Both the position numbers and the translations under genes were made by a program. From Oscarella lobularis (Eukaryota > Porifera > Homoscleromorpha > Homosclerophorida > Oscarellidae), in NCBI RefSeq assembly GCF_947507565.1, contig NC_089193.1, forward strand, positions 1,546,325 through 1,610,324: a stretch of 64,000 nt of DNA. The letters run 5' to 3'. How positions within the stretch are numbered: position 1 is the first letter of the stretch; each line of letters starts with the position of its first letter. Under the pieces are notes generated by a model. It was not told the origin of the DNA, searched no databases, and saw only the letters and a list, made by a program, of their open reading frames with translations. Of this stretch, positions 16,441-29,600 are shown piece after piece.

Positions 16441-19400
16441 ATGAGCGAAAAAGGGCCAGGAAAGCAAGGCTCGAGCAAGTCCAAAGCAAAAAAGTCTCTC
16501 CCGAGCAAGCAAGACGCTGCTGAGAGCCCGTGCAAGTCTAAAACCAAAGGGAAAGGTTGGAAATCTGCCAGGGCAAAATGAAGGCGTCTTACGTTTTCTC
16601 TATAAGGAAGCAGCAAAGCTAAACCTAAAGCCACAAATAAAACGCTAGATGAAGTAGCTATAAATGGTTTTCCTCGTACTTCCAAAAAAAGCCTGGAGTT
16701 ATTCGTAGCCGTACGATTCTTATCTAAGTGAAGGCGTCATTTCCGATGGACTAAAAAGAGGCACATTTATAAAAGTACGAATTCTCTGTTGAATTCCAAC
16801 CTCTAATTAAATTAATCAATTAGGGGACACTAAGAATTAATCCAAAGAAGTATCAAGACGCTTTCGTACCTGATCCGGTAGACGTCAGAAATTTGACGAC
16901 GATAATCGTAGTTAGTTCTTCTTGCTCGCCAGGATGGGGGTTCGGATATCTATTTGCCGGGTTTGACAATGAGAAATCGAGCATTGAATGGAGACGTTGT
17001 AGTTATCGACTTACTTCATCGTAGTCAATGGAAAGTAGGCTTTAATAAGGCGCCTGCAAATCCCTGCTCTTCTAGTTATACTAGAGAAAAGAATTAGAAG
17101 GTGAAGACGACGTCACTGACGGCGAGAAGCGTTTTGTGACTCAAAAAACGGGAAAGGTATGATGCAAAACGGCGCTGACACTAGCAGAAATGCCTCCCAC
17201 TCGTTACGTAGAAGTTCACCTCCACGTACATGTACTTCCCTTCCTCTTAGGTAGTTTTCATTTTGGAGAAAAAGCACAGCAGAGCAACGACAGGCTTTCT
17301 GAAAGCCTATGACAAAGTAGACTATTTACCGTTACAGTATTTCTTCCAACTCAGTGGCGTCTTAGCTTGACAAAACGGCAATATTTTCTCCAGTTGATCA
17401 TCGTCTTCCTCGACTGCTCGTGCCCCTAGCTGACTGTCCCAAAGGTTAACATTAGAGGCGAGAGTCTCCTTTATATCTACAGTTGATTTAGAGTATCTAA
17501 AAACGCCGAGCCAGTTCGAAAAAACTCTTTTTGTAGCGAAGATAGAGAATTGGCCTTTAGACTGTCCATTTGCCCATGGGTATGAAACCGTAGAGCAACT
17601 CGCTTTCTAATATTTTATTGGTGAGATAGGAGACTTGCTCGTAGTCTTGGCGAAGCAGGCGAAATAGAGCCTGAAACCGAGGGATTTCTTTTAGAAAATG
17701 GAGTCGATTTTAACGATTTTTCAAAAGAAGTTAGTCGAGGGAATTTTTGAGAGTCAAAACAGCGATTGCGGGTTTGAAATTTTTCAGGTTTTAGACTGCC
17801 TTCCAAAGGACTTACCGTGGAAAATACCCAAGGTAGAAATCCTTTTGCTGATCTAGTTGTAAAATCTTCTATAAAGGAGGAGATGGATAAACGTCTAGAC
17901 CTTAGAAACGAATGTATCTTCACTATTGATCCATCAACAGCAAGGGTGCGAGACACTTACCAGCATCTAATCCAGTTGAAAAATCTCTCTCGATTCTTTA
18001 GGATCTCGATGATGCTCTTCACTGCAAGCAACTGTCAGATGGTTAATCTTATATAAATATTGAACTTATAAAATGATAATTCAGCTTTGAAGGCATTTTT
18101 GAGGTTGGCGTGCACATCGCTGACGTCAGTCATTTCGTCAAGCCGGAGACGGCTTTGAACGAGGTGGCACTGGCTCGAGCAACTAGCGTCTACTTAGTAC
18201 AAAGAGTGAGACCTACCGTTCCACGAAAATTACGTCCTTATGTACTATCAGGTTATTCCCATGTTGCCTCGATTGTTGTGTGAAGAACTGTGCAGCCTAA
18301 ATCCTAACGAAGTAGACATACTACTCTATGGGAATGATTCTAAGTCGCCAGCTATCTCTTTATAGGACAGATTGGCCTTTTCTGTTATATGGAATTTGTC
18401 ACCAACGGGAGAGGTGCTCCCAAGTCCTTGACAACAGATATAAATAGTAGAGACTAAAAATCTAGATTCTAAGTGAATGGGTGGGAAAAACGGTTATTCG
18501 TTCGTGTGTAAAAATGGCCTACGGTGACGCGCAAGTAAAAGTCGATACATGACTGTGTATATTAGCTGTACTTTTTCTTTTACAGCTAATAATTGAAAAC
18601 CCAACTAAGAGCTGGGAACTCGGCGAGTTACCAGCAATATCAGGTTCAGATATCATAGAAAATCGTCTCTCATATTAGATAGAAACTTTGCTTTAGACGG
18701 GCATTCTGTAGCTAGCGTAGCTCAAAGTGTGCTAAACCTTAACAAGGTGCTACATTATACTTGACAAACGTGAATTGGCTAATCAATCCTCACAGATTGC
18801 GGTCAGTTTGAGACAGGCTAGGTTAGACGAAGGTGCTCTACGTCTAGACCAGGTAATACGCGTACTCATATATAGAGAGGGGAGAGCCCTATTCATTGCT
18901 TGCCTTGATGACAATCATTTTACGAGGGATCTAGCTACTCTTGATTACCTGATGAAAATTTTAATCTGAGCATTTTATAATTATCGACTTTTAATCTCTC
19001 TGTGCGTCTTTTAACCCTTACAAACCTTTTTCTCATTTCTTATGCAGCCAAAAGTGACACTCAGTCTCAATACCGAAACTGGAATGCCAAACGGCTGTGT
19101 CATATACGAACAGAAGGACAGCAACAAGTACTGGGAGTTTAAATGGGTTGATACTTCAAATCTGTCTTCTCTAGACTGATTGAAGAGTTTATGCTTTTGG
19201 CCAATATATCCGTGGCAAAGCGTATTTACCGAGCGTTTCCTGACCGGGCTCTATTACGACGTCATCCCAAACCGGATGCAAAACTATTGGATGACGTGGT
19301 AATCGTTTACAATTACAACGCTTTCTGTCACTTTAGTTCTGTTTGTCCAATTGAGGCAAAGATTAGCGGCTGCCAGGAAATTAAGCTAGACGTAACCAAT

Positions 19401-20458
19401 TCTAAAACTCTTCAGGTTCGTTTGACTTATTACAGAAGAAACGAACGCTTTTAATAATCGCATGCTTTGCTTAGGCTTCATTGCAAGGCCACAGGGACAA
19501 AGAAAAAGAGCCCGGGGAAACTCTACTTCTGACGTCACTTTTAGCGAGACCAATGAAGGTAATCCCCTCCCAATTTAAATCTAAAATCAACGCGCTGCAA
19601 CCCTCTACAGCTTGCTCAGTATTTCTGCACAACTGGGCTCCCCGAAGACGAAGAAAAAAACTGGCATTATGCCCTCAGCATCCCTGTCTACACGCATTTT
19701 ACGTCCCCTATCCGACGCTATCCAGACGTGATGGTGCATCGCCTACTAGCAGCCTCTTTGGGTAACTAGAAGAGGGGGACCCACTTTGCAACCTATAAGC
19801 TTTGGTATGCGCATAGGAATTGATAGCGATGTAAGGGAAGGGCCGGATCGAATGCACGCGATCGCGTCTCATTGTAACGACAAGAGAAGTGCGTCGAAAC
19901 GCGTTCAAGAACTGAGCACGGAGCTCTTTTTCTCAATATTTATCAGAGTAAAATCGTCGTTCTCTTCATATATGTATCAGCCTCATCTTTATAGGAATGC
20001 GGGCCACTTGTTGAAAAGGGTATGGTAAGCGGGGTTTTGGACAAAGCAGTTGACGTGCTCGTGCTCCGCTTGGGAATAACGGTCAGAATTTATTGCGAGG
20101 TGAGTTTGGCTAGCTAAATTGGTTTTGTTACTGTGCTAAGTTTCACAGCAAATGCCTCTGGAGAAATATGAGCACTCAAAAACGGGTCACAAAAGCGTGC
20201 TAAGCTTACGATGGAAAACTGACGGGGAAGAGCCAGTGATCCAGGTAACGTAAATACAACTAATAAGATTGATGGGTAATATAGAACGTGTCGTGCAGTG
20301 CCTTGCCGTTTTTTCTCCTGTCCAAGTGATTATTAAAGCCAAGGAAGACGGCCTCAAATACTCAGTGAGTCTAGATGGATAGTGTGTTTCTCACTCTCTA
20401 TCTTTCCTAATTCTAGGCGTTTCTTGAGCGTCCATCATCATCACAAAACAAAATCTAA
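16441..20458 (+). CDS. DIS3L2: DIS3L2 3'-5' exoribonuclease
   Basis: RNase II/RNB-family exoribonuclease that degrades uridylated RNAs in the cytoplasm. The gene has about two dozen short exons, the last ending at the TAA at 20456-20458. Landmarks in order: a basic Lys/Ser N-terminus; [86 protein letters not shown] then DLDDALHC (18002 on, catalytic Asp cluster of the RNB domain); [85 protein letters not shown]; and a C-terminal S1 region. The catalytic cluster is intact. The junction of the N-terminal exon(s) near 16580-16710 is unresolved. It converges on the death-domain/ankyrin gene, 126 bp between stop codons. Confidence 0.93.
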
Positions 20459-20584
20459 TTCGTTTCTGCACTTCTAACGCACAGAGACTGTAGTGGTGTG
20501 TGTGTGTATAGACGCGATTTCGCTGTAGATACGGATTGTGTAGAAAGGCATTTTCTTACTGCGCTTCTTGGACTCCCGTTTGCA

Positions 20585-23500
20585 TCAGAGAACAGAAATA
20601 GCCGCATTTCTTTTCTTGAAAATATCCGCCACGTCGACGTTTCCGTCAACCTGCGCCAGATGATAGGGAGTCCTTCCGTGCTAGTGACAGTAGTTAGAAG
20701 GGCAAAATTGAACAACTTGGCCTACGTCATCCTGAGAAGTTGGATCTGATCCGCTGTTCAGCAGAAGCTCAACGACACCGCCTCGATTTTTATGAGCAGC
20801 CACGTGCAGAGCAGTCCATTCCTCCTACGTCGAAAAGACACGTGGATTCAGTGAGACAGCAATCTTATCTTTACTTTATCTTTTGCGCTGACGTTGCACT
20901 GATGCTGAATGAGAAGACCGGTAATGGCAACGGAACCATTCATTGCAGCAGCATGAAGAGGAGTGAAACTATCATTGTTGACGTGATCGACGTCTGCACC
21001 GTGATCAATGAGCATGTCGGCGATGCGATAGTGGCCGCCGTAGGCAGCTAGATGCAGCGGCGAATTTCCTTTCTAATACGAATTTTTTTGTATTCTAACT
21101 CTTGAAAAAATGCCACCGTACTTTAGTCGGCTCGTTCACCGAGGCTTTTCCCATGTCGAGAAGCAGTTCGACGACAGCAGTGTGACCTTCACTAATGGAA
21201 AGGTGGAGAGCCGTATTCCCATTCTACACGCACACAAAAATATAAAGTGCAAAGATATAAGAGACGAGCCCTTGCCCCATTCTTGATGTCAACACCAATT
21301 CCAAAGTCTAGAAGGACTCTAGTGAATGCCACGTGCCCATCACTAGCAGCCCAGTGAAGTGCCGTCTCGCCATCCTAGGACAACACCCAATAAACGCTAT
21401 ACAGTCACTTTTCTAAATGACGCACGGCGTTCTGATGATTCACTTCGCCGCCCTTCTCAAGTAGAATCTCGGCCATGGTTGCGTGACCGTTGTCGGCCGC
21501 CCAATGAAGCGCGGTGCAGCGAGACTGCAGAGAGAGAAAGTGAGAAAAAATGCGAGGTAAATTTGCTCGTTCTCACAGCGTCTCGTGCATCTGGGTTTGC
21601 ACCGCGGTCCAGCAGAACTTCGGCGGTTCCGCAGTGGTTGTTACCGGCAGCCCAAAGAAGTGGAGTCTGTCCATCCTGTACAAACGTGAAAAACTCGAAC
21701 AAAAGCATCGATTTTCTACGAACAACGCGTTCGAAGTTCACGAACGTAGTTCTATATTAGTTAGGATCTTAGCATATTTCACTTGGCACCGGCGCAGCGC
21801 GCCGGTGCCCAGTGAAATATGCTAAGATGGGTGTGGTGGGCGGGGGCGGCGGCGGGGAGGATGGCGGTTAGTTTTTTTCGCGATTTTCTCGGCCACAACT
21901 AAAGATTGGTCGATCTCATGAATCAAAAAAGTTCTATAACCCAACAATCTACTAGACTAGAAAGAGAAACGGCCGAATCGAGTCGAAAGCACCAAAATAG
22001 CGCGATTTTACGATCGCATCGCGGTTTTCTCGCCTAAAACGAACGATCCCTCGAATCGACGCGATCGAAACGCTTTAGAATTGCAATTTTACTTCAACTA
22101 GTGGAAGAAACGACTGAATCGCGTGAAAAAGGACCAAAATATCGCCATTTTTGGTCTCCCACGCACAAAATGTCGTTCTTCTAACAATCTACTTCACCGC
22201 TAGTACGAGATCGGCAGTCTAATGGCTTTTCTAGACACGCTCAGCCCCTCGAATTCTACGGAGATCGATGCTGGAGCGACGAGCTTCGAAAAATCTCGAA
22301 ATTTCGAGCAAAGCATCGATTTTCTACGAACTACGCGTTCGAAGTTCACGAACGTAGTTCTATATTAGTTAGGGTCTTAGCATATTTCACTTGGCACCGG
22401 CGCAGCGCGCCGGTGCCCAGTGAAATATGCTAAGATAGGTGTGGTGGGCGGGGGCGGCGGCGGGGAGGATGGCGGTTAGTTTTTTTCGCGATTTTCTCGG
22501 CCACAACTAAAGATTGGTCGATCCCATGAATCAAAAAAGTTCTATAACCCAACAATCTACTAGACTAGAAAGAGAAACGGCCGAATCGAGTCGAAAGCAC
22601 CAAAATAGCGCGATTTTACGATCGCATCGCGGTTTCACGCCTAAAACGAACGATCCCTCGAATCGACGCGATCGAAACGCTTTAGAATTGCAATTTTACT
22701 TCAACTAGTGGAAGAAACGACTGAATCGCGTGAAAAAGGATCAAAATATCGCCATTTTTGGTCTCCCACGCACAAAATGTCGTTCTTCTAACATCTACTT
22801 CACCGCTAGTACGAGATCGGCAGTCTAATGGCTTTTCTAGACACGCTCAGCCCCTCGAATTCTACGGAGATCGATGCTGGAGCGACGAGCTTCGAAAAAT
22901 CTCGAAATTTCGAGCAAAGCATCGATTTTCTACGAACTACGCGTTCGAAGTTCACGAACGTAGTTCTATATTAGTTAGGATCTTAGCATATTTCACTTGG
23001 CACCGGCGCGCTGCGCCGGTGCCCAGTGAAATATGCTAAGATGGGTGTGGTGGGCGGGGGCGGCGGCGGGGAGGATGGCGGTTAGTTTTTTTCGCGATTT
23101 TCTCGGCCACAACTAAAGATTGGTCGATCTCATGAATCAAAAAAGTTCTATAACCCAACAATCTACTAGACTAGAAAGAGAAACGGCCGAATCGAGTCGA
23201 AAGCACCAAAATAGCGCGATTTTACGATCGCATCGCGGTTTTCTCGCCTAAAACGAACGATCCCTCGAATCGACGCGATCGAAACGCTTTAGAATTGCAA
23301 TTTTACTTCAACTAGTGGAAGAAACGACTGAATCGCGTGAAAAAGGACCAAAATATCGTCATTTTTGGTCTCCCACGCACAAAATGTCGTTCTTCTAACA
23401 TCTACTTCACCGCTAGTACGAGATCGGCAGTCTAATGGCTTTTCTAGACACGCTCAGCCCCTCGAATTCTACGGAGATCGATGCTGGAGCGACGAGCCGA

Positions 23501-26320
23501 AAAATCTCGAAATTTCGAGGAAGCATCGATTTTCTACGAACTACGCGTTCTATACGTAGTTCTATATTAGTTAGGATCTTAGCATATTTCACTTGGCACC
23601 CCAAACTCTTCTCTCCTGTAATAAATTACAGTAAATTACAAGGGACTGGCCAACTTTTCTGTCCTGTAATAAATTACAGTGAATTGTAAGGGACTGGCCA
23701 ACTCTTCTCTCCTGTAATAAATTACAGTGAATTACAAGGGACTTGGAACTATTCTCTCCTGCAATAAATTACAGTAAAATTGGAAGAGACTGGCCAACTC
23801 TTCTTTCTTTAATTAAGAAACTAGACTATGGCTGTCACCTTCATGAGAGAATAATAATTGACTCATGAAAACTAGACTATGGCTACCACAGTCATGAGAG
23901 AATAATCGAAGTTTTAGGCAAACCAAACAAGAAGAGAGAAGCAGTTTATACTAAGGGAGCCCCTGCCTTAGACTTTTTGTTCCCCAAGCGTCCTCTGACC
24001 TTTGTCCTGCAATCAACGGGGCACCCTGCGTTGATGAGTCTGAGGGCAACGTTGCTGTGGCCTTCAAGCGCGGCGTAGTGCAGCGGACGATCGCCGTCCT
24101 ATATAAATATGGGGTGCAAAAGCAGGAGTTGCTCCAATCACCCTACTCCTACTTGATCGCAAGCGTTCACGTCCGCTTTTTTCTCGTTCGCCCCCGTCAG
24201 TAGAAAATCCACGACGTCCAGATGCCCGCGAGCGGACGCGGCGTGCAGGGGAGTCAAACCAGCCTTAAGAAACACTTATTTCCCAATGTCGTTCGCGTCT
24301 TAAAAACGGCTCCCCCCACCCAAGCCTTTGCATTCACGTCTGCTTCAGTGGTCATCAAAAATTCGACGACAGGCAGGTGGCCTCTTTCAGCAGCCAAGTG
24401 CAGAGGCTGAAGCGACTCCTTCAGCAACCCAAATCGCAATACACGCACATGTGTAGGAATTTCTATACCTCCTTCGTTTGAGTATCGACGCGTCCTCCGT
24501 ATTTCAATAGCATTTCGACTACGCCTTTGTGTCCGTGCTGAGACGCTCGATGAACGGCGGTGTCGTGATCCTGAGACGAAAATGCCTAAGTGATCGTTTT
24601 CTTTAATAAGGTAAATATTTTACTTTTCCTTTCGCTTCAGCATCAGCACCCAAACCCAGTAGAGTGGCCACGACTTCGACGTTGGATTCCTTAGCGGCGT
24701 CCAAAAGACGTCGACTATGACGTTCATCTTCCTCATTGTCTTCAGCTAAATGGTTCATACATAGAAATACGCGTATATTTGAGTCCCAGAGTGTCTCGAG
24801 ACCTCTTCATATCCTCATACCTTCATTGTGCGGAAGCTCGACGGTTTCACTGCCAACCGTCACTGAAGCGATCATCAAATCCTTCATCCACTTGACCTGA
24901 TTGCGAGCGGCGTTCATCAGCCCGTCCAGCTCCCGATTTCGAATCACGAAGTACAGACGAAAATTCACGTTCTCCACGCAGGCGAGATACCACAGCGTCG
25001 GCGTCGCCGTCTGAAACAGCACCATGCTCGCCGCGTCCATGATATTGCGTATTGCCTCCAACGTCGGACGCTTTCCAACCAATTCAAGGCGGAGAAGCGA
25101 TCGATTGGAGCCTTCAAAGCAAGAAGAAAACGGGTTCATGTAGCTCAAGCGCTAAAGTGGATTCTATCTATACTTACTGATGTGCTTTGGCAATATGGTC
25201 TCGTTATCGGCGACGAAGAATGCAAAGCGTCGGGTCTTGTGATCCAGCATCCGACCCAAATCCGAGCGTCCGACTTGCCGCATCAGCTCGGCAAGTTGAA
25301 TTAGATTGTACGGCGTCAGAAACAAGCGAGTGAGAAGAACGTCAAGAACTTCGTCGACAGAGCTCGCCTTTTCGAACTCAGACGGCTCCATGACGACGTT
25401 GCAGTGACTGATGAGCGCAACGGCATCGGTGAACTGCCCCGTGATTTTCGAGATCAGACGTTGATAACGATGATCCGACTGCAACTGCTGAATATCCTCA
25501 GGCGGAATTTCTAAAGGGAAAGAGAGAATCTCGCTGTTGTCTTATAATAGTCTTTGGTTTCCTTCTATTGCCTGGTTTTGACGTGAGAGTTACGACGTCT
25601 TCTCCGCACTCGACGATCAGAATGGATAAGCCGACGAGCCAGGCGGGATGCTTGCGCACTTCCGCCATAATGCGCTCGGCGGCGCGCGTTTGGACGAGAA
25701 AACGCGCGCGACCGCGCGATTCCATGCCGAGGTACCACATGACATTGGAGCCCGTCTGAAAGACGAGCATGTTGATCGCTGCCATGATGTTGGGAACGAC
25801 CTCGTCCGGCGGCAAACCGACGGGAACCGAAAAGACGATTTGCGTCATGTGAGAAACTAGAGCCGGAAGTCATAATGCTCTCTTTGGACTCATCTATTAA
25901 TACGATCACGTGCTTTTCGCTTACCTGTCACATCCGGTAACGATTCTCCGTCGGGGCAGGCCGAAGGAAAGCCGTTCTTTTGGCAGAATGACTTAACTTG
26001 GCCGACGATGTCGTAGCGACCGACGTCTTGAAGTAATTCGACGAGCTGGAGCCAATTGTACGGCGTCAACAAATGCGATTCGTGGAGTCGATGAAGCAGT
26101 CGACCGCACGAAGTAGCTTTAGCCGCCTTCGAATGGCCGCCTTTTTCGAACGACAGAGAGCGCGCCGGGGTAGAGATCAAACGCGCTCTTCGCTTATCGC
26201 TAACGACCTACCAAGAATTTCTCGACACCGCCGCGTTAGTTCGGGCAGATTGTCGTTTCCGATCGACATTGCTAGCTTCGCGAAGAGTTTTTCGATGTTC
26301 GGCGGCGAATCTTCTGCCAT
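20585..26320 (-). CDS. DED-X-DED-X-ankyrin protein (novel architecture)
   Basis: Seventeen exons: 26320-26212, 26116-25925, 25856-25572, 25510-25178, 25111-24821, 24745-24624, 24570-24469, 24418-24320, 24263-24153, 24098-24000, 21675-21577, 21524-21426, 21374-21276, 21223-21122, 21072-20875, 20824-20726, 20680-20585. They sum to 2535 nt, 844 residues. Residues 1-100 and about 196-303 look like death-effector folds (HLLTPYNWLQLVELLQDVGR; LFLTPYNLIQLAELMRQVGR). Each is followed by an unrecognised ~90-residue domain X (VFQTGSNVMWYLGM; LFQTATPTLWYLAC). Thirteen ankyrin repeats follow, mostly one per 99-nt exon (DGQTPLLWAAGNN, DGETALHWAASDG). Introns at 25571 and 21275 begin with GC. Intron 23999-21676 is swollen by repeats. 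A role in death or innate immune signalling is inference from the DED fold. The upstream ATG at 26392 is also possible. Confidence 0.82.
21705..23600. repeat. ~606 bp tandem repeat array with 59 bp hairpin
   Basis: Three full units and a truncated fourth, inside one intron of the DED/ankyrin gene. Each unit carries a 59 bp hairpin (copies at 21768-21826, 22376-22434, 22982-23040; remnant 23578-23600), with about 28 bp arms starting cttagcatatttcact and a GC-rich tip. A G-rich tract (ggtgtggtgggcgggggcgg) and a conserved A/T- and cgat-rich body follow. Hairpin spacing is 608, 606 and 596 bp. Units differ by few substitutions and small indels, so the array is young. No transposase-like frame was seen; the source may be a non-autonomous element. 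Confidence 0.9.
23601..23812. repeat. Short array of the 48 bp satellite
   Basis: Four diverged copies of a 48 bp unit containing the near-palindrome ctgtaataaattacag and gggactggccaact. The array begins exactly where the fourth hairpin copy is cut, in the same intron. The unit is the family seen at 31.7-34.8 kb. Confidence 0.85.
23818..23906. repeat. Direct repeat pair (~50 bp period)
   Basis: Two copies of a unit reading aaactagactatggct, about 10 variable bases, then catgagagaataat, next to the satellite array. Confidence 0.7.
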
Positions 26321-26622
26321 TTTCGACGAGGAGAACGACGCGACGACGCACGTAAGCGGTCTAGGTGTGAAGCCGCTTGAATTCAACAACAAGGCGGTGC
26401 TGTATGTAAGCGACGGACGGATGACGCTGTATTTTTTTGTACCGCATAAATAAAAAAATAAACTATTTTCCGTCGTGATTTAAGCTCGACTTCGCGCCTG
26501 GTCTCGAAGCTAAGTCAGTTGCGCTAAACACGAGAATGACGTCAAAATATTTTACGCTCTGCATTCGCACCATCTCACCTTAGTTCTTTTAGGAGTTTTC
26601 GCGATTTTTTTACAGCTACGGG

Positions 26623-29600
26623 CTAGTAATAACTACGTGCAGCAATTCTCTTATAGGCAAAAAGTATTTTCTTACCTGCTTGTCACTCTCTTGACTCCCG
26701 CTCATTTCCCTCAGTTTCTTTTTGAGCTCCCGGCTCGTCGTCTTATAATAATACAAGTCTTTTTCTAATTCCTGTATTCTGGCTTGAAGCCTAATTATAA
26801 AACAAGGCATTTTTTGAAAACCACACACCTCTATATTTCAACATCTTACGCTGACGCGTCATCAACTGTTGTGCTCTGATTTATTTCAGCGTTTGCTTCG
26901 TTGAGTTGACTCAAAAGGGCCTGAACTTCTTTCTCGTGCGCCTGCATAGACACCGTATAAAAAATACGTGAACATACACGTGTAAAGTCGTACTTTCTGC
27001 AGCTCTGTTAGTTGAACGTCTGCTTCTGCAGCACCAAGCCTAGCGCTCTTTTCAATTTCACTAATCCTTAGTTCTAATTCTTCAATGTTTAGCTGCAATA
27101 TGTTTTTTATTAGAAACGCAACTGAGCTACTGTAAAAGACCTGGGATACCGACCTTTAGTTCACTGCATTCCGCTTCTTTTTCCTTTTGCTTTTCGCGAA
27201 GTGAAACGACCTGACAAGAAACTAAATTAACTGATTGATCAACCAAAAACTAATAAGTATTGCCTTTTCAAAATATCGACCTAGCAAACGACGCAAATCA
27301 GGGGGAGCAATTTCCCGAAGATGTTTAACAATAGACTGCAGTAACAAAACACAATGCCCTAGCTTGACTATACTATTCACTCTAATATTTTGAAAGCGTG
27401 CCTGGTCGTTTCCAACGCGTTCGACGGTTTTTCTTCCCGACGAAATTTCCTGATTTTTAAACTCAATTGCAGCGTCGAGAGTCTCGATGGCTTCTTCCAA
27501 TTCCATCAGCCTTTGCATCACAAGTAGAAATTCTAAGACTTCGGCTTATCACTTCGTCCCCTACCTTTGCTCCTCTACAGAATCCGTTTCTGCTGTTTCG
27601 CTTTCTTTCTCGAGCAATTTCTGTCGCGCAACCAGTTCGTCTCTAAATACAGAGTCCTCTCTCTCTCAAGGCACCTCTATATGAGGCATCTCTATACCTC
27701 TGTTTCTTCAGTCCCTGCAAGGCCTTGCCTACCGTCTCCGCAGACAAACCGCTGTCCTTTTCCGCTTTCTTCATCTTCTCCTCAACAGATCCCAATTGAA
27801 CGGACACTCTCAACAAGTCCTACAAAACAAAAATTCAGACAAACCCAACTCCTTACCCTATTACTTTGGAGAGAATTTGACTTGATCGAAGTTTCTTCAT
27901 TTCCAAAGCACTCATTTCGGCGAGGACGTCTTCTCGCTCTTTCACAATGCGTTCGCGTTCAGCGAGATCTCGTTCCACAGCGGCGACGGTCTCTCTTTCC
28001 CCTAATACACGTTCCACTTCGTTGTCAAGCCACTGCTGTTGAACCAAAAGCTTGGACTTCAACGTTCTGATGCAAACAAAGTCAATAGACGACTACGATA
28101 ACTATGAACCTTTTTCTACTGAATTTCTTCCGTCTCTTCTGCAGGTTTCCTTTGTCTTAGCTTCCGTGATGCGACGGCGACTTCTTCTGTTTTTCGTCTC
28201 AGTAGCTTTTTCTGCTGCTCGGTCTTGGTTCGCAAATCCTTGACCTGTTGTTGATAGGTAACCAATTCTTGCTGCATAGACAGGGACCTCTATTATCAGA
28301 CAAAAAAAACCTAAGACGTATCTACAGTGTACCTCCATTTTTGACTTGGAGTCGGCTGTTTGTTTTAGCTTCCTTTTGAGAATCTCCTGCTCGTCTTTCT
28401 TTCTCGACAAACTCGCTTCGACCTCCTTTAAGCTAGCAAGTGCACAATAGCAGCTAGAAAGATACAATACATATATTAGCAGACCGTTTTTCGCTGTCTT
28501 TCTGGAAACCAGCTACGGCCCCTGACGTCTACGACAAAATATCAAAGATCGCCGATTTGATATGATATGGGTGACCTTCTGCTTTTTCTGAAGCTCGGCC
28601 AATTTTTGCTGCATACTAAGCAATTTCTTTTTGTATTCACTAAGATAAATGTCTCGGTAAAATCACTGGTATAGCTATAGCTTCGTTGAAGAAAAATGTC
28701 AGATGACCTCTTCAATTGCTGAGTGAGTGCCGTATCTTCGCCGTTTTGCTCCTCCACTCGTTTCTTCATTGACTCTAATTCGGCTTTCGTCTTTGCTACG
28801 TCCTAGGAAAGAGCTCTCGTCTCTGTAGCCGTCGATTACTGCGTGTACTGTACCTTTTCCATTTTCTTTAGTTTTTCGGCGTATTGTTTGTTTGTCGTTT
28901 GAGCTTTTTCACCGCTTTTCACGAGTTCTCGAATGAGCTCTTGCTTTAGTCTACAACGCCGTAATGTCTCTCCCCACAGAACTGACACGCTAACGCTACA
29001 TTAGATAACCTAATTCCAAATTGCAGATCTCGCAGTTTCTGTTGCGATTCTTGATATCTAAACATCTCGTTATCAGAGAACCACTACCCTTATCAATAAC
29101 GTGCTTTGTTTTTGCTTCTTTTAGTTTAGAAGTTGTCGTCGTGATGCTTATATTCAAGCTGTCCATAATCAACTCATCTGGAGGATTGCCAGCAGGACGC
29201 AACGTACGCGTTTTACCCAAAACACTTGAAAAAGATAGCAAAGTCGCCAATGATAAAGATACACTAGACGGCATGCATCCTACCCCTCCATTTCTTCTTC
29301 CTCTGAATCGCTACTAAAATCAGGAAAGCAAATCTATGGAGAAAACGGCTAAAACCCCTCAATAACAGTACGAATTTCTCGCACACCTTTTCCTCGTCAT
29401 CAATTCTAGCTAATAGTAGACGACTTTGAGCTCTGAACTCCTGCACGATTTCCTGAGGGGGTTTCTACGTAAAAGAGCGATTACGTCCCAGCTAAATCTG
29501 CAGAACAACTAGAGCCTACTATTTCGTGCGGTGCAGTCCAAGGCCTCACAAACGAAACTCCAGCCCCACTACCACTTTGCTTCCGACTTTCGAGAACGGC

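Noticed and set aside
21841-21865. G-rich tract in each 606 bp unit as a functional G-quadruplex
   Set aside because: The tract could fold, but nothing in the sequence shows a role; it is simply part of the repeated element.
24318-24331. GC-AG donor (AAG|GCTTGG) in the DED/ankyrin gene
   Set aside because: A normal GT donor six bases on (TGG|GTGGGG) keeps the frame and gives a standard ankyrin spacing (NAKAWAGLTPLH), so GC was not needed.
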